Positions 11,568-23,710 of a stretch of 64,000 nucleotides of DNA are shown here, in pieces (position 1 is the stretch's first letter; every line of letters begins with the position of its first letter). The DNA is taken from the NCBI GenBank assembly GCA_020746875.1, contig JAGTJL010000005.1, positions 1,364,001-1,428,000 on the forward strand, read 5' to 3'. Below the pieces are notes generated by a model that was given only the letters and a program-made list of their open reading frames with translations, made no database searches and had not been told where the DNA came from. A program made the translations under genes and the position numbers. The DNA comes from Rhexocercosporidium sp. MPI-PUGE-AT-0058. Lineage: Eukaryota > Ascomycota > Leotiomycetes > Helotiales.

Positions 11568-12551
11568 CTATTTTACGGTCGTCTTGTTGTCGTTTCCACC
11601 TTTCTTGAATTCAGCCAGGCCAGAAGCGGAAAGTTCTTGCACTGTCGCCTCGCCCGCGACGACTTTCTTCACGTCGGCGAGGATGGAGGACCAATCTTCG
11701 AAGACGGTGAAGGGGACGGATTCCCGAACGCAGTAGGTTATGAGATCTATTTGGGTTGTTAACTCTTGCTCCTTTCGGTTTCAACCCCGACATAACCGGA
11801 GCATTTGATTCTGGATACGGAAGTGGAAACGCAGAGGGACTTACCCTGTCCCTTCTTTGCGAACAGCAAATCAGTTTCCTTCGCAGCAGAGAGATCTGAG
11901 ACCCCATCACCAGCATAGAACATAATAGGGCGTTCACTGTCTGGAAGTTGGCCATACGGTCTGATTTCAAGCGACTTGTCGTGGCCGAAATGACTAGAGG
12001 TCACTACACATCAGCTCCCTCCTCCACCCAAACAAGTAGCAGGTCCTATCAGGCGAAACTCAAACTCACCTATCATCATGGAAAACAATTTGCCACCCCC
12101 CTTCCTCATTGATACTCTTCCCCTCCCTCGGCGCAACATCATTACTAACAATCTGAATCTCATCTGCCTCTTTGCCCACCAGATGCGTCAACAGCGCGCG
12201 GATAATCGGTTCCATCCCACTACTCAGTACCACAACGGGCATATTATTCTGTCTTGCCCACTCGAAGAACTGCTTGAACCCCACATCCAACTTGATATTT
12301 TCCAGGAGGGTCTTGATACATTGGTCGTAAGGAGTCTTGACCGAGTCCATCATTCCTTGGAATGAGTCTCGGAAGGACATGCGGTCGTGCAGCACGTCTT
12401 GGTTGCCTTGCTTGCGGAGTGCCTGGCCGTAGCCTAAATTGTCGGTTAAGAAGTCATTGGAGTCGCGCTGTGTGATGGTGCCGTCGAAGTCGGTGAAGAA
12501 GATGTATTTGGGCGAGGTTGCCATTGCGGGGAGTGTAGAGGTGGAGCCCAT
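11568..12551 (-). CDS. HAD-superfamily phosphatase (phosphoserine-phosphatase-like, yeast YNL010W/PYP1 type)
   Basis: Three exons: 12551-12070, 11993-11845 and 11746-11568, with introns of 76 and 98 bp, encode 269 aa. HAD motif I is DFDGTIT (nucleophile D21, acid D23), motif II is VLSSGM, and motif III/IV is GDGVSDLSAAK in exon 2. The order and spacing, with the FGHDKS stretch before motif III, match the fungal group around budding-yeast YNL010W, reported to act on small polyol phosphates. It is probably cytosolic. A second ATG ten codons in (MATSPKY) could be the real start. It shares a 564-bp divergent promoter region with SHE9. The exact substrate cannot be told from sequence. Confidence 0.9.
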
Positions 12552-13115
12552 TTTGAATGTTGGGGATTTGGGAGCTGGAGATAGTAAGCCAATGCTAGAT
12601 TAGAAGGATAGGACTTGAAGAAAGTATGAGAATATATAGGGAAGGAAGATGGAAGGAAGAGAGACTCGGGATAGAGGGGCGTATACTGGGCGTGGCAGTA
12701 TTATATTTCTCGCAAATGACGTCGAAGCCCTCCTCAAGTGTAGGTTGAAGGATGAAATGTAGTGACTGACCTTTGGAAACGGGGAGAAAAAATTTCTAGG
12801 ATGATACCTAATCTAGAAACAATAGTTAAAGAAGGACAACTGTCTATCCAGGAGAGAAAACTTCAATCTAAAGAGCGAGTAGTGAGTGTAGATCGTTGGG
12901 GAAGAGAGGATGGTGGGGTTGAAACTGGACCCTTCAAGGTTGGCTTTGGTTGGCGGGGCTCGGCGGTGAGAAGCGAACCAGCCGATCGGCTTGAAAGAAC
13001 AGAGCTTCAACCTCGAAAAAAGCTCGCCCAGGGTCACTGAGCTTCAACACCACTCACCCTCTTTTCCCGCCCGCCAGCTCGCCCGACGACGACTCGAGGG
13101 AAAGGGACTCCGGCC
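12552..13115. promoter_or_regulatory. Divergent promoter between HAD phosphatase and SHE9
   Basis: 564 bp separating two outward-facing start codons. A TATATA-like stretch lies at about 12630-12640, 80-90 nt upstream of the phosphatase start on its strand. Pyrimidine-rich sequence precedes the SHE9 ATG. No gene is seen. Confidence 0.5.
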
Positions 13116-14426
13116 ATGCAGCCACTGGCTCGATTCGTCCCCAGGCTCTTCTTCGAATCAATTGCCTCTTCTTCAGCCAGACAAAACCTTCGGGTACCCA
13201 GCAGCCGGGCCTCGTTGCGCCCATCCACCTGTCTACAATGTAGAATCCGAACACAAGCACGGCACTTCGCCGATTCTCCCAAACCACAACCTCCCTCAAC
13301 TCCATCAAATGCAGCTACCTCCACTCCGTCATCTCCCCCTCCAACTCCAGAAAATGCACAGTCGACGCCCGTCCCAGACGATGAGCCAACGAATCTCCCC
13401 TCCGCAGAAGAGGGCCGCAGAATGGCAGTCACGAAACGCTTCTCACACCTAATGGACCACCTCCAAGGCAACATATTCATCGCATCCCAACGAATCAACG
13501 ACCTAACAGGATACTCCGGCATCGAAGCACTCAAAGAGCGCATCAGCCTCCTGGAGAAGCGCGTGTCCGAAGCACAAGAAGCAGTCCGCTCCTCACGGCT
13601 CACATACAAGACAACCGTAGCGGACCGGGCATCCACGCAGAGAGAAGTCACGGGTCTGTTGGCAAGGAAGGATAGCTGGACGCCGATTGATCTAGAGAGG
13701 TTCACGGCGCTGTACAGGATGGATCATACGAATGAGCAGGCGGTGCAGGAGGCTGCTACGCGGCTGGCGGATGCGGAGAGGGAGGCGGAACATGCTGCTA
13801 GTAAGCTCAGCAGTAGTATCCTCAGTCGGTACCACGAGGAGCAGATTTGGAGTGATAAGATTAGGCGCATGAGTACATGGGGAACGTGGGGGTTGATGGG
13901 GGTCAATGTGTTGTTGTTTTTGGTCTTCCAATTTGGATTTGAGCCGTGGAGAAGGAGGAGGCTGGTGCATGGCTTTGAGGAGAAGGTTAGGGAGGCGCTG
14001 GAGAAAGAGAAGTTTTCTGCGCAGGAGAGGAATCATGATATTACGAAAATATCAGATGTGCCCTTAGATGGCGTGGTAGCCGCAGGTATTCAAGAACTAG
14101 AAGAAGAGGCTGAGGGTGGATCTACTACGACTTCAGAACCTGCGGTTGATGCTGTCGTCGCTTGCATAAAAGGCGAGCAAGAGCAGGAGCCAGAGGGCAA
14201 TACTCCCAGCGCTCCAGAAGACGTCCACGTACCGACTGAGCTCATGAAGCTCAGAGCACGATCCTCAAAATGGGCTTACAAAGCGCAAACTACCTTCCAG
14301 GATCTATTCAGCAACAGAGTCGTGGAAATGCGTAAACAGGATATCACGCTCATTGCATTAGAAGGCGCCGCTACAGGAGCAGCGATCGTCACAATCATCG
14401 CCACTCTTCTACTTCGGCCCTCGTAG
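13116..14426 (+). CDS. SHE9: SHE9/MDM33 family mitochondrial inner-membrane protein
   Basis: Single exon, 436 aa. Members of this family act in mitochondrial inner-membrane morphology and fission in yeast. The N terminus is rich in Arg/Ser with few acids (about 1-50), as expected for a mitochondrial presequence, followed by a Pro/Ser/Thr linker (about 52-95). The conserved core begins near RFSHLMDHLQGNIF and continues as a long coiled coil (about 135-250) to a first membrane segment (about 257-275) flanked by WRRRR. A charged loop leads to a second hydrophobic segment at the C terminus (about 412-434). The core region and two-membrane-segment layout match the family. It converges on the beta-galactosidase gene with only about 100 bp between stop codons. 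Confidence 0.92.
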   Translation: MQPLARFVPRLFFESIASSSARQNLRVPSSRASLRPSTCLQCRIRTQARHFADSPKPQPPSTPSNAATSTPSSPPPTPENAQSTPVPDDEPTNLPSAEEGRRMAVTKRFSHLMDHLQGNIFIASQRINDLTGYSGIEALKERISLLEKRVSEAQEAVRSSRLTYKTTVADRASTQREVTGLLARKDSWTPIDLERFTALYRMDHTNEQAVQEAATRLADAEREAEHAASKLSSSILSRYHEEQIWSDKIRRMSTWGTWGLMGVNVLLFLVFQFGFEPWRRRRLVHGFEEKVREALEKEKFSAQERNHDITKISDVPLDGVVAAGIQELEEEAEGGSTTTSEPAVDAVVACIKGEQEQEPEGNTPSAPEDVHVPTELMKLRARSSKWAYKAQTTFQDLFSNRVVEMRKQDITLIALEGAATGAAIVTIIATLLLRPS

Positions 14427-14528
14427 ACTGGGTTATGTACAGTATATTTCGTTTTGAGATCTGTAGAATAGAAATACCCAGTCATATTAGACATACATTC
14501 GAAGTCATTTGTTTTGTTATCTTCTCGT

Positions 14529-17500
14529 TTAGTATGCACCATCCCTCTTGCTGTACGCTGGTCGAGCTATCAACTCTGGACGACCCATCGAAGTCCATGC
14601 TGGAGTGCCAGCTTTCAACGCAAAGTCCGTCAGGTGAGCACCTTTAGCCTGCTGAGCCCAAAGCTCAATAGCAAGCCAATTCTGGCCATGGTAATTCAAC
14701 ACACCTGCGACCCAATCAGTCAGTCTTCAACTCAGAAAGATTAACAAAACAAAACAAAACTTGAACATACCTTCCGGAACAGGGAACTCCCTCTGCGGCC
14801 CAACATTATTCACGTACTTCCCAAACTGATACCCATTAATCCAAAGCTGGGCCCGATAATCCGCGACCGAACCATCAGTCGTCGTGTTCCCAAAGCTGAA
14901 GCTCAAAGGCACATCATAGTTATCCGGCAAATCAAGCGAGAAGCTAGCTTGGTAGAAGCCAATACCCGCCTCACTGATGCCTGTGGTAGGAGACCCAGCA
15001 GCCCAGTTCCTATTTGGTGGGTACGGCTGCGTGAAGCCTTGTCTCTCGGCATACAGACCACCTTCATTCAAAGGACCGCGGGTCTTGTCGATATACGACT
15101 CCCCACCGAGGTTGCCTGTTAGTTTCCAGGTGATGTCGCTCTGGGCGTGGCCTGCTAGGTTGTAGTTTAGGATGCCGCGAGGGTGTTTCATTTCGTCGGG
15201 GCCGACGACCCAGTTCTCGTCGAGACCGTTGTTGTCGATAACGACAGTGAAGGTGTAGGAAGCGCCCTTGGTGAGGTTGGGGAGCGTGTAGGTGCTGTCT
15301 TTGCTGGTCGCTGCGTCGATACCTGTCCATGAACCGATGTAGGTTGAGTTTAACCACACGGAGGATCCGAATGCGCTTCCTCCTTGAGTGAGGATTGAGA
15401 GCGTGCTTTCACTGCCTGTGGCGGTGAAGTGGCCGCGGTAGAGGAGTACGCCGGTGTGGTATCCATAGTCGCTGCTGAAGAGTGAGGTTGGGGTCTGCAA
15501 CTTTAATGGATTGTTGGAGGTAGTCTGGTCTGCTTTCGTCCATGCGGAATCATCGTATGTCGACTTAATCTCTGGGAGATTGTCGAGGTATTTCCAGCTC
15601 AGTGCTGAGAGGTCTGGGAGGTCGATCTTGGGTGCATTGTATTGGAGAGTAGATGACCACTCGCCTGTGACGGGATCGACTTTGTAGTCTAGCTTGGCGC
15701 TGTTAAAATGCAGAGAGTTCAAGCCTGCAGGTGCGCCGAGGACCTTGATCGGAACTGTAGCATTGAGATCTCCGTCGATGTGAAGAGCTTTGTCGTTGAT
15801 GTAGACTGATCGGACGAGATATCCTGCTTCGACAATGACTGACTTTGTGTTCTCAATGTTGGCAGAACTAGCAGTTGTTAGTCGACATGTCTTGATGAGT
15901 TAGGAAGAAGTTGACTTACTATGCTCCCCACTTATCCTCCCGAACAAAATCGGGAACCCAATAGTTGTAAGCGGAGTTTCTGTCCAGAATATAGACGAAA
16001 GTGGTTCCCACTTGAACCACACGACGAGTTGACGAAGTCTTCCAGTTAAGAATAGCGGAGCCGTTCACGCTCTTGGTGGTAACATCAGCACCCTCGACAA
16101 TCTTTGCAGAGCTGTCAGAGACAAGAGCCAGTTCATGCTGCTCTCCCGGTCCACCATAAACGACAAGGACGGTCTTCCCATCGAATTTCTTCCAGGTAAA
16201 GATCTCAGCTGACGAATACAACAGCGTTGTCCCCGCGAGATCGTAATCAGTGACATGCCATTTCGAATCCCTACCGCTGAGAGTCAAGCTCCCATCGAGT
16301 TGCGGGATCGACACAGCTCCCTTACTCGTCGTGACAGTCAACTTGTATGTCGCAGCAGCCATTGTCTGGTAGTCTGAGTGTCTAACGACGTAGAAGTTCG
16401 TTGCTGAGCCATTGCCAAAGAGAGGTGTGGTAAAGATGGTGTTTGAATTGGTGTACTTTCCAGTCGTACCAGTTCCTACACTCGAAGTGAGGTATGCGGG
16501 CGATACTTTGAGGAAGTTGGCTTGGAGTTTCATCTCGCTGTATTTCTCTCTGTAGATTTCGCGGTTCTCGGCAATGCACGATCCGTAGTCGTAGGATGTA
16601 TATCCACCAGGGTGTCCAAGGTTTCCCCAGTTCGTTCCACCGACTTTTCAAGTTAGTAAGTATACTTGCTAGGTCACAAGCTCAAAGCGAGGGCAAAACT
16701 TACAGATCATGTAGAGATTCAATATGGTGACCCCAGCAGCGAAGTCGTTCTTGTAGAAAACGCGCTCAAACTCCATATTCAGAAGTTCGGAGCATTGCTC
16801 AAAGCCCTGTCTCTCGTTAGCCTTCCCCCCCTGATAGTTGTAAGTTGATCTGACTTACGAGGCCTCCCCAAGGATCAAAGGAACCAGCTTGGAACTCAAC
16901 AAGAGAGTACGGTGTGCTTGGGCTTTGCTGCTGATGGGTAGCATGGAAGTTCGTCGGCAACCTTCCAGCAGACCATGTGCGAGGGTTCGCGCAGTCAAAG
17001 CCAAGCGGATAGCTGTCGTGGCCGTAAATGTCGACGTTGCCTTCCATAGATCCACTGACCGAAAAGCCTGGCGCGAAGTATCCCTTCGGCGCTAGAAATT
17101 GTCAGAATTTCCTTACTTGATGTCTGATTAGACCGCAACTTACAAGCATCATTGCTGATCAGAGGTACAACAATCCCGGCCTTCCGAAGCTGTTTTTTGA
17201 TGTAAGAAAAGTAGACGGGATCTGGGAATCCTCCAGTGGTGCCAGAGGCGGCGTTGGTATACTCATTCTCGGGCTGAACAAGAATCACTGGACCACCATT
17301 CGTAATCTGTGCTTTGGCAATAGCAGCACCGATTCCAGCCATGTAGACATCCGTGGCAGCAAGGAAATCCGGAGCGCGAGTTCTGAGCTGCCCCTTGATG
17401 CGCTGCAGCCATCCTGGGAATCCACCACCACTGGCTTCCGCATTGATGTATGGACCTGGACGAGCGAGGAGGTAGATCCCGGCTTCTTTTGCAGCATCGA

Positions 17501-17917
17501 AGAATGGCTCGAAAGCGAAGATGCCCTCTGCAGTGTAGACACCAGGCTTGCCTTCCAAGAGAGCCCAATCAACGTAGAACGAGACGACGTTGAATCCCAT
17601 GGCTTTGATTTTCTGGAAGACATCGAGCCAGAGACTGGGGACTGGGAGTCGGAAAGGGTGGAATTCTCCGCTGAAGACGAAGACTCGTTCTCCGTAGACC
17701 ATCAGGGAGTGCTCGTCATATGTAACCTGATACGATACAATCCAATTAGTCATGGGGTTTGATGACAGTGTGTGGGTAGGTAGGCTTTGGAAGTACGTAC
17801 GATATCTTGGAGACCAACACTGTCTCGCTCGATTTTCATATGCTTCCCTCCGATGGATAGAGCAGCAGCTTGCGCCGCGAAGGCAAAAACCGTGATAGCA
17901 CGAAGGAGCTTCATCAT
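14529..17917 (-). CDS. Secreted beta-galactosidase, GH35 (LacA type)
   Basis: Hydrolyses terminal beta-galactosides of plant polysaccharides outside the cell. Seven exons: 17917-17801, 17726-17144, 17091-16859, 16806-16704, 16643-15920, 15867-14771 and 14704-14529, with introns of 52-74 bp. The model gives 1010 aa, close to characterised fungal LacA enzymes (about 1005). A signal peptide covers about 1-20 ([19 protein letters not shown]). The acid/base Glu lies in QPENEY (about E194) and the nucleophile in SLVEFQAG (about E299). [15 protein letters not shown] is restored across the intron at 16644-16703, and the C-terminal jelly-roll domains are complete. Start 17917 gives the clean signal peptide; ATG 17914 is equivalent. 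A TATATAA lies about 65 nt upstream. LacA-type genes are known XlnR targets in Aspergillus; whether that holds here is inference. Confidence 0.95.
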
Positions 17918-19187
17918 GAAAGACCTAGTCGGAACTTTGCGCGAGAATGCTGAAGATTCCAAGAGGACAAGTACTTGCTTATATACCCATACTACAGTAC
18001 CATCCCCAGCTCGCCGACACTTTCACGAGATAAAAAAAAAACCAAGGCCGATCCCCTCTCCATGCATACCGCCGTCACCATCAACGTCCGTCTATCCAGG
18101 GATTCCAGGCACATGCAGCGATACTCCGAGTACGAGCAGGCACCAGACACAAGGAAAATGAGGAGTGACGGCCAATCTTTTCCTTAAACGGCAGTTCGTT
18201 CAGGTACAGATACAACGTGTGGTGGCCGGTAGTGCGGCGAAATTCAAGCTCATGCGGGGTATGGAGCAAGCCCGCGGGTGGCTTCTCTTTGCGGTGTCCT
18301 CATCGCTTGTTGATTCAACTCTTCTGCACTCGCACCCCCGACCTTCCCCGCCCCCGCCGGACGATCTCTCGGTGCAATGTTATTCGAGAACTGCTCGAAG
18401 GAGGCAGGTTCGATTCATCCGGAGTAGTTATGTTGAAATCGACGCTATCTAAACCTTGTCCGATACCAGTTCTCAACGCGGGGAAGCTGGACAGTAGTCA
18501 AATATATTTGCGCACCAATCAGATCCGTCCGGACGAACTTCCATTGTTGGACCAACCTAGGATCCTGGCTTTCATTAACGTCATGTCATATATATCAAGG
18601 TTTACAACTTCAGATGGCGTTTTCGAGCTTGCGGGATTTATCGCCTTGTATTTGCTTAAACTTTCTCTTCGGATCGTACGGGAGGAAGGTTGTCTTGATC
18701 AATTATTTTGGTTCTTTCTGGAGCAAGCGAGCTCGCTAAATTGAAAGGGGCTGGGGCTGGGCTTGGGAACAACAAAGACTCGGGACTTTTATTCTCTGAA
18801 TTGGTCGAGAAGTTCGAAACCAGAAAGCCCTAGGGGCAGATCTATGCGTTCCTTTCGCGAGTTTAATGTAATAAGTTCGAAGTTGCTTATCATCATTGCA
18901 AGTCAGGAGAGCAAAGTAGATGGGATCACACCACTTCAGTACAAAAAATTACTAGAATATACTAATAATCGACAAATTCGAGAGAAAAGACAAACGAAAC
19001 CCTAAGCTCAACCTCAATCTGCTCCTTTAATTCGGGCCAACTCAACTGACCAGTGATACCAAAGGCAGGGCAAATAAAAAAGAGGAAAAATAAAAGCATG
19101 AAAAATTAAAAGTGCAGAATGATTGTAACTTCTCCTCCCCATCCTCAACCCAAGATCAGCTTAACCAACCATCTCTACAACAGACGC
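17918..19187. other. Intergenic region upstream of beta-galactosidase
   Basis: About 1.27 kb. It holds the beta-galactosidase promoter (TATA at 17979) and, toward 19000-19187, the AT-rich 3' flank of the large coiled-coil gene. Open frames lack codon structure or family motifs. Confidence 0.5.
17979..17985 (-). promoter_or_regulatory. Putative TATA box of the beta-galactosidase gene
   Basis: TATATAA on the minus strand, 62-68 nt upstream of the start codon at 17917. The position and sequence are typical for an inducible fungal gene. Confidence 0.5.
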
Positions 19188-22100
19188 TCAAAGCTCAAGC
19201 CTTGTCTTATCATCATCACCTGTCCGTCTATGACCACCAGGAACAGTAGTATCATAGATCCTCACTCGTGGCGGGGGATTCCTCTCCAAGATCTGAGCCG
19301 CCATTTGGAAATTCTCAGCGTCGATGAACCGCTGGAAGAGCGTAGCCTTCTTCGCTGCCTCACGATTCCTCGACACGGCGGCATTAATCCTCCTAACACC
19401 AACGGAAGCAACTTCAGCGTTGCGTCTGTCAATCTGCACTCTGGTGGCGTTGAAGGGGAGAGGAGGTGGGCTGGGGATGTCTCGCGGTGATGGCACGTCA
19501 TCGTTGATTTCTTCTGGGCGGATGCTATTCGAGAGGTTGTTCAGGTAGGCTGTGACGTCGTAATAGCCCAGTGATCGAACGACTTGTAGTTGCGTCTTCT
19601 TCTCGAAGATGGCTCGTCTAGTGAGTCCTTTCTGAAGTGACAGACGGAAGCGTTCTCGAACTTCTTTCAGTCTCAATGTTAGGCGGTTAGAAATGAATTT
19701 ATCAACTGGAGGAGGCAGAGTCTTGATCAGACCTCCCTCTGCTGGGCCGGCTGGCGGCGCAGGTGATGAGGGTAGGGGAAGAACGATATCGGTCCGCAAC
19801 ATGCTCAGAATGTATTCTTCCTTGGAATTGAATCCTTGTTCTCTGATGAATTCCGCGATGGTCTGACCAGCTGTCTGTGCCCGGATGATGATGTTCTCCT
19901 CGAGATTGGCTCTTCGAACCCTCTGATCCTCCTTGAGACTCGCCTCAATAGCAGATTGCTCATTCCTGAACGCTTGGGATTCTAGGGTCAGTTGTACCTG
20001 GTTACCAGTCTGGTCACCTGTACTCGCGGCTGTGGTGCGGTTGGTTTGAGTGGAAGGTACCTGGCCCAGAGCCGGGGGTGGAATCTGCTGTTGAGACGCC
20101 GCCTTCAACATTGCATCACGGTCAGCCTTTTGTTTTGCTTCAAGCGAAGCCATTCGCTGCTGCATGGTAAGCCTTCTCTTCTCGCGATTCTTCTGCGCCG
20201 GCGTCAACTTTGCTCGAGCAGCCGCTGCCTCGTCTGCCTTCCTCTTCTCCTCTGCTGTTTTCTTGTCTGCTGCGTCTTTGGCGTCTTTTAGAGCTTTTAA
20301 ACGTGTTTTCTCTGCTTCCTCGTTGATATTTTTGAGCGCGGCTTCCTTTGCTTTTTTCCCTGCTGCTTTCTCCGCGAGTTCTTTTGCCGCTTTGACTTGC
20401 TGAGCCTTCCACGCTGCGTAAATGTCGTCAACCCCTGGGAGCAGGTCACCATTCAGGACCAAAGGATTTCCTCGGGCAGCTCGATCGGCAATCTTTTTCT
20501 GTAGCTTCTGGGCATCATGTCGCTCCTTTTCTCTTGTCTGGTTGTGATACTGCTTGATCTCATCGTCCAGAGTCGGCTCATTCTCGGCGAACAGAGTGCC
20601 AGATGCAATGGCTACAGCCTTTCTGGTCTTGTACGCTGCAAGTTTCAACTCCAAATTATTTCTCACAGCGGTATCGAACCTGCGAACGAGCTCTTCCATG
20701 AATTGTGGTATTTTGTCGCCTTCCTTCCTTCTGGCTTGTTCCTCAGCCAGTTTTCTTACATTTTCCTCGGCTTCTCGACGGTCGCGGTCTAAATCTGCCG
20801 TGGTTCGCTTAGGATAGGGGCTTTCAAGAGCTGATTCTGCCGCTCTCTTCTTCCCCAATGCTATATTTGCTTCTCTCACCCGTTGAGCCCTATCAGCCTT
20901 TGACTTTTTAATCTTATCGACCAGCTTTCGCTGCTCCCTGGTGATATCGGGAAGTCGTGCGAACCACGCTTTAAGTGCTCGTCGCTGGGCTACGAGTTCC
21001 GGAGGATCAGACGCTTTCTTAGCACCCGGGAAGAATCCGTCAATAATGTCAAAAGGCTCTATGAAGTTATTGGTTTTGGCGGTCTCGATCACCTTGGACA
21101 GTGGCTCTGCTTTGGTGTGTAACCACATCAGCTCTTCCCTATCCGTTGGAAAGCACTCGGCTTGCACGACATCGGTCCCTGTGGGAACGCCAGCTTTGTC
21201 AAACTTCTTAAGTGTGATCATGGCAGAAGTGACTAGGTTCTACGAGTTAGCAAAACGCACTCTCCAAGTCAAGAAGAAGTAACTTGCTTTGAGCAGGCCT
21301 GGAAGGATCGCTCTTTTGCTCTGGCTCGGGGGCAGCAACAGCTTTCTTCCATTCTTCCCATTGCGCGTCATCTGACCACTCATTTCCAGAAAACTCCTTG
21401 GTGATCCGCTCTCTGATCTTGAAATCCCACTCCTGCCCAGCAGTCAGTGCGACTTTTTTCAGATCATCATCGCTCATTCTCAACGACATCCACCCATTGT
21501 CGTGATTGTAACCTGGCTTTCCTGCCAGATGGTCTCTACCACCTGGACCCCACCAAAAAGCAACCTGTCCACCAGGGCACTCGATGACCGCGAAAAGAGG
21601 TAGGGGGCCAGCTATTTGGTTTTTCTTGACTTCTTTACCATTTATGAGCAGTGTTCCGCCGTGTAGATTAGTGACGTAGTATTTCCAGCGTCCATAGTCG
21701 TCATCCTGTAGGTCCTCTCTCCAGATCGAATCATCGACGGGCAAAAGGTCTTCGTGGTCCGGGCCCTTGGAGCACTGAGCGGGAGGATGCCTTCGGATCG
21801 GAACATTCTTCTTTTGCTTTTGCTCAGCAGTCACCTTCCAAGGATCATGAGGTGGGAGATCTTCGCCGTCATCCTCGGGTATGTGCCATGGGTATCGAAC
21901 TAGTTTTTCGTTGTCCTCTAATATGGGCGTCGAAAATTGCCTCGTAGGATAATTGCGATCATTCTCTCGTTTCACACGGCGAATATCTAATGGGAAGAAG
22001 TCGTGCCGGTATTTATCACGCTCATCGCGGTGGATATCACCATACAAGGCTTGCATGCGGCTAAACCTCTCGTCCTTGGTTTCGTCGTTCTCGAGGGGCT

Positions 22101-23710
22101 TGGTGGGCATGTTGAAAACAGTACCAGTAACTCCATCCCACATCTTCTTCTTACGGAACAGTCCTTGGACACCCCCGAAATCATGAGGGCATTTAAAATA
22201 TTCCGTTACGCTTCGTAAGACCTGTTCTACATTAGAAATCGTAAGCACCAAAGTAGGTGATACATACCGGATACGGGCTTCGTCCACAATCGACACCACC
22301 GTCAACTTCGAAACAATTTTCTGCAGTGACATCTTCGAAACGCTCGTCCATCTCAATCCTCGGTGTCTTCTCGCCGACACGACGTGGGCGCCATACGGTA
22401 TTCTGTAGGGCATCTAGCCAATTTGGGTCGATGCCGTTCCCGTCAAGATCCTCCGGCTCTGGATATGGGTCTAGACACTTCATGGGGAAGAATCCACCAC
22501 CAAATCCGTCCTCTCTTTCAACGAGATGTGGCTGTTTGTAGAATACTGCGGGTTCTTCGTCAGCGACAGGAAGTATATGAGAGTCGCTAGAAAGATTGTC
22601 GTCGGCATCCGTATCAACATCCACGATATCTTCCTCGACCCATCCGAAAAGCACTCCTGGGTCATCCTCCAATGTTTCCACCAATCTATCTTCAAACTCA
22701 ATGATAGGTACAGTTTCGTCGACAGTCAGTGTCCTTTCTCCTTCCAAGCACGGTTCGGTAACTGCATACCACATCTGTGGCCGCTGAGAAATATTCTTCG
22801 ATGCAGGGTCTAGCTCTTCCTGGCCAGGTAAGGTTTTGTTGGCTTCCCAGTACTCGTTTACTTCTTCGTATGACATGACTTTTGGGGAGACCTTTTCCCC
22901 CAACACGTCGACATGACCGAATTGGAAGACTTGTCGTTCCTCGAAGACGGTCTCGGTCATAGTCTCTCCCGACTCTTGTTCATCACTTCCTTTGGGGAGT
23001 GGAAGTTTGTCCTTGCTGCTCTTGACAACATCACTCCAGCTGCTGATCGGTGGTGGGTTCTTTGCCACAACCCGTTCTACCTGAACGATTTCTGTGACGA
23101 ACCGCTCCCCATAAACAGGAACGACCTCCCCTTTGCGTTTGTACACCCTTGTACTGCCGGCCTTTGGGCGGCTCTGCATCCTTTCGACAACTCTCTTCGG
23201 GGCTAGTCGTGTTTCGGTAGTCTGCCTATAGAACTTGCCTGGCCTTGCATGTGGTTTGGTTTTTGCAAAGATAGTGGCTTTGGCAGTTGGAGCTTTGGTG
23301 CGCTTAGGTTGGTGACGGGCTCTGACTCTGTTGATCTGTTCATCTCTTCGTCGTTTGTCCCTCGCCTCTCCCATTTCCTTCTTGAGTCTGTCGTACTCCG
23401 CTCGGATCCAGACAGGAGACACCCGTCCCTCGATGTAATGGTTGTTCCATAAATCCCACGCTCTCTTCCAGCTAGCCCAGACTTCCGCCCCTCTCCTTGG
23501 CCCTGTCGCAGCCCCATTCCCGACCAGTCGCTTCTTCAAACCCTCTACAGTGTTCGGAGCAAGATCTGGCGCCAATGGTGATGGAATTGTTGTCTGAGGG
23601 ATGTCGACTATTTGTGGTGCCCCAAACCGTCGCATGTTCGCTGCAATACCTGGCACATTCTGGAAAGGCGAGAAGTCAAAGACCGCCGCAGGGGGCCGTT
23701 GATGAGCCAT
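19188..23710 (-). CDS. Uncharacterised large coiled-coil protein (1473 aa)
   Basis: I do not recognise this protein. Three exons, 23710-22268, 22221-21288 and 21232-19188, give one continuous 1473-aa frame. Intron 1 is 46 bp (GTATGT..CAG). Intron 2 (21233-21287, 55 bp) fits best as a GC-AG intron (GCAAGT donor, GCTAAC branch point, CTAG acceptor), since the GT donor alternatives tried break the frame. The N terminus (1-110) is proline- and aromatic-rich, followed by a very basic stretch (about 115-210). The middle (about 480-790) looks globular, with a Trp/Gly-rich patch (YYVTNLHGGTLLINGK, then AFWWGPGG). From about 880 to 1200 it is Lys/Glu/Ala-rich and surely coiled coil. The tail is Arg-rich. 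No membrane segment, signal peptide or enzyme motif is seen. It could be a structural or chromatin-associated protein, but that is a guess. The long intact frame argues for a real gene. Confidence 0.8.
21233..21287 (-). other. Probable GC-AG intron in the large coiled-coil gene
   Basis: Minus strand. The donor GCAAGT is the known consensus for GC-AG introns, the branch point is GCTAAC 13-18 nt before the acceptor, and the acceptor is CTAG. The phase (1 nt + 2 nt) joins exon 2 and exon 3 in frame. The neighbouring GT alternatives at 21282-21285 or inside the intron leave a stop or shift the frame. Confidence 0.7.

Noticed and set aside
14529..23710. Beta-galactosidase, coiled-coil gene and bZIP considered as a cluster
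   Set aside because: No shared pathway or tailoring enzymes, and gene spacing is ordinary; neighbourhood alone is not evidence of joint function.
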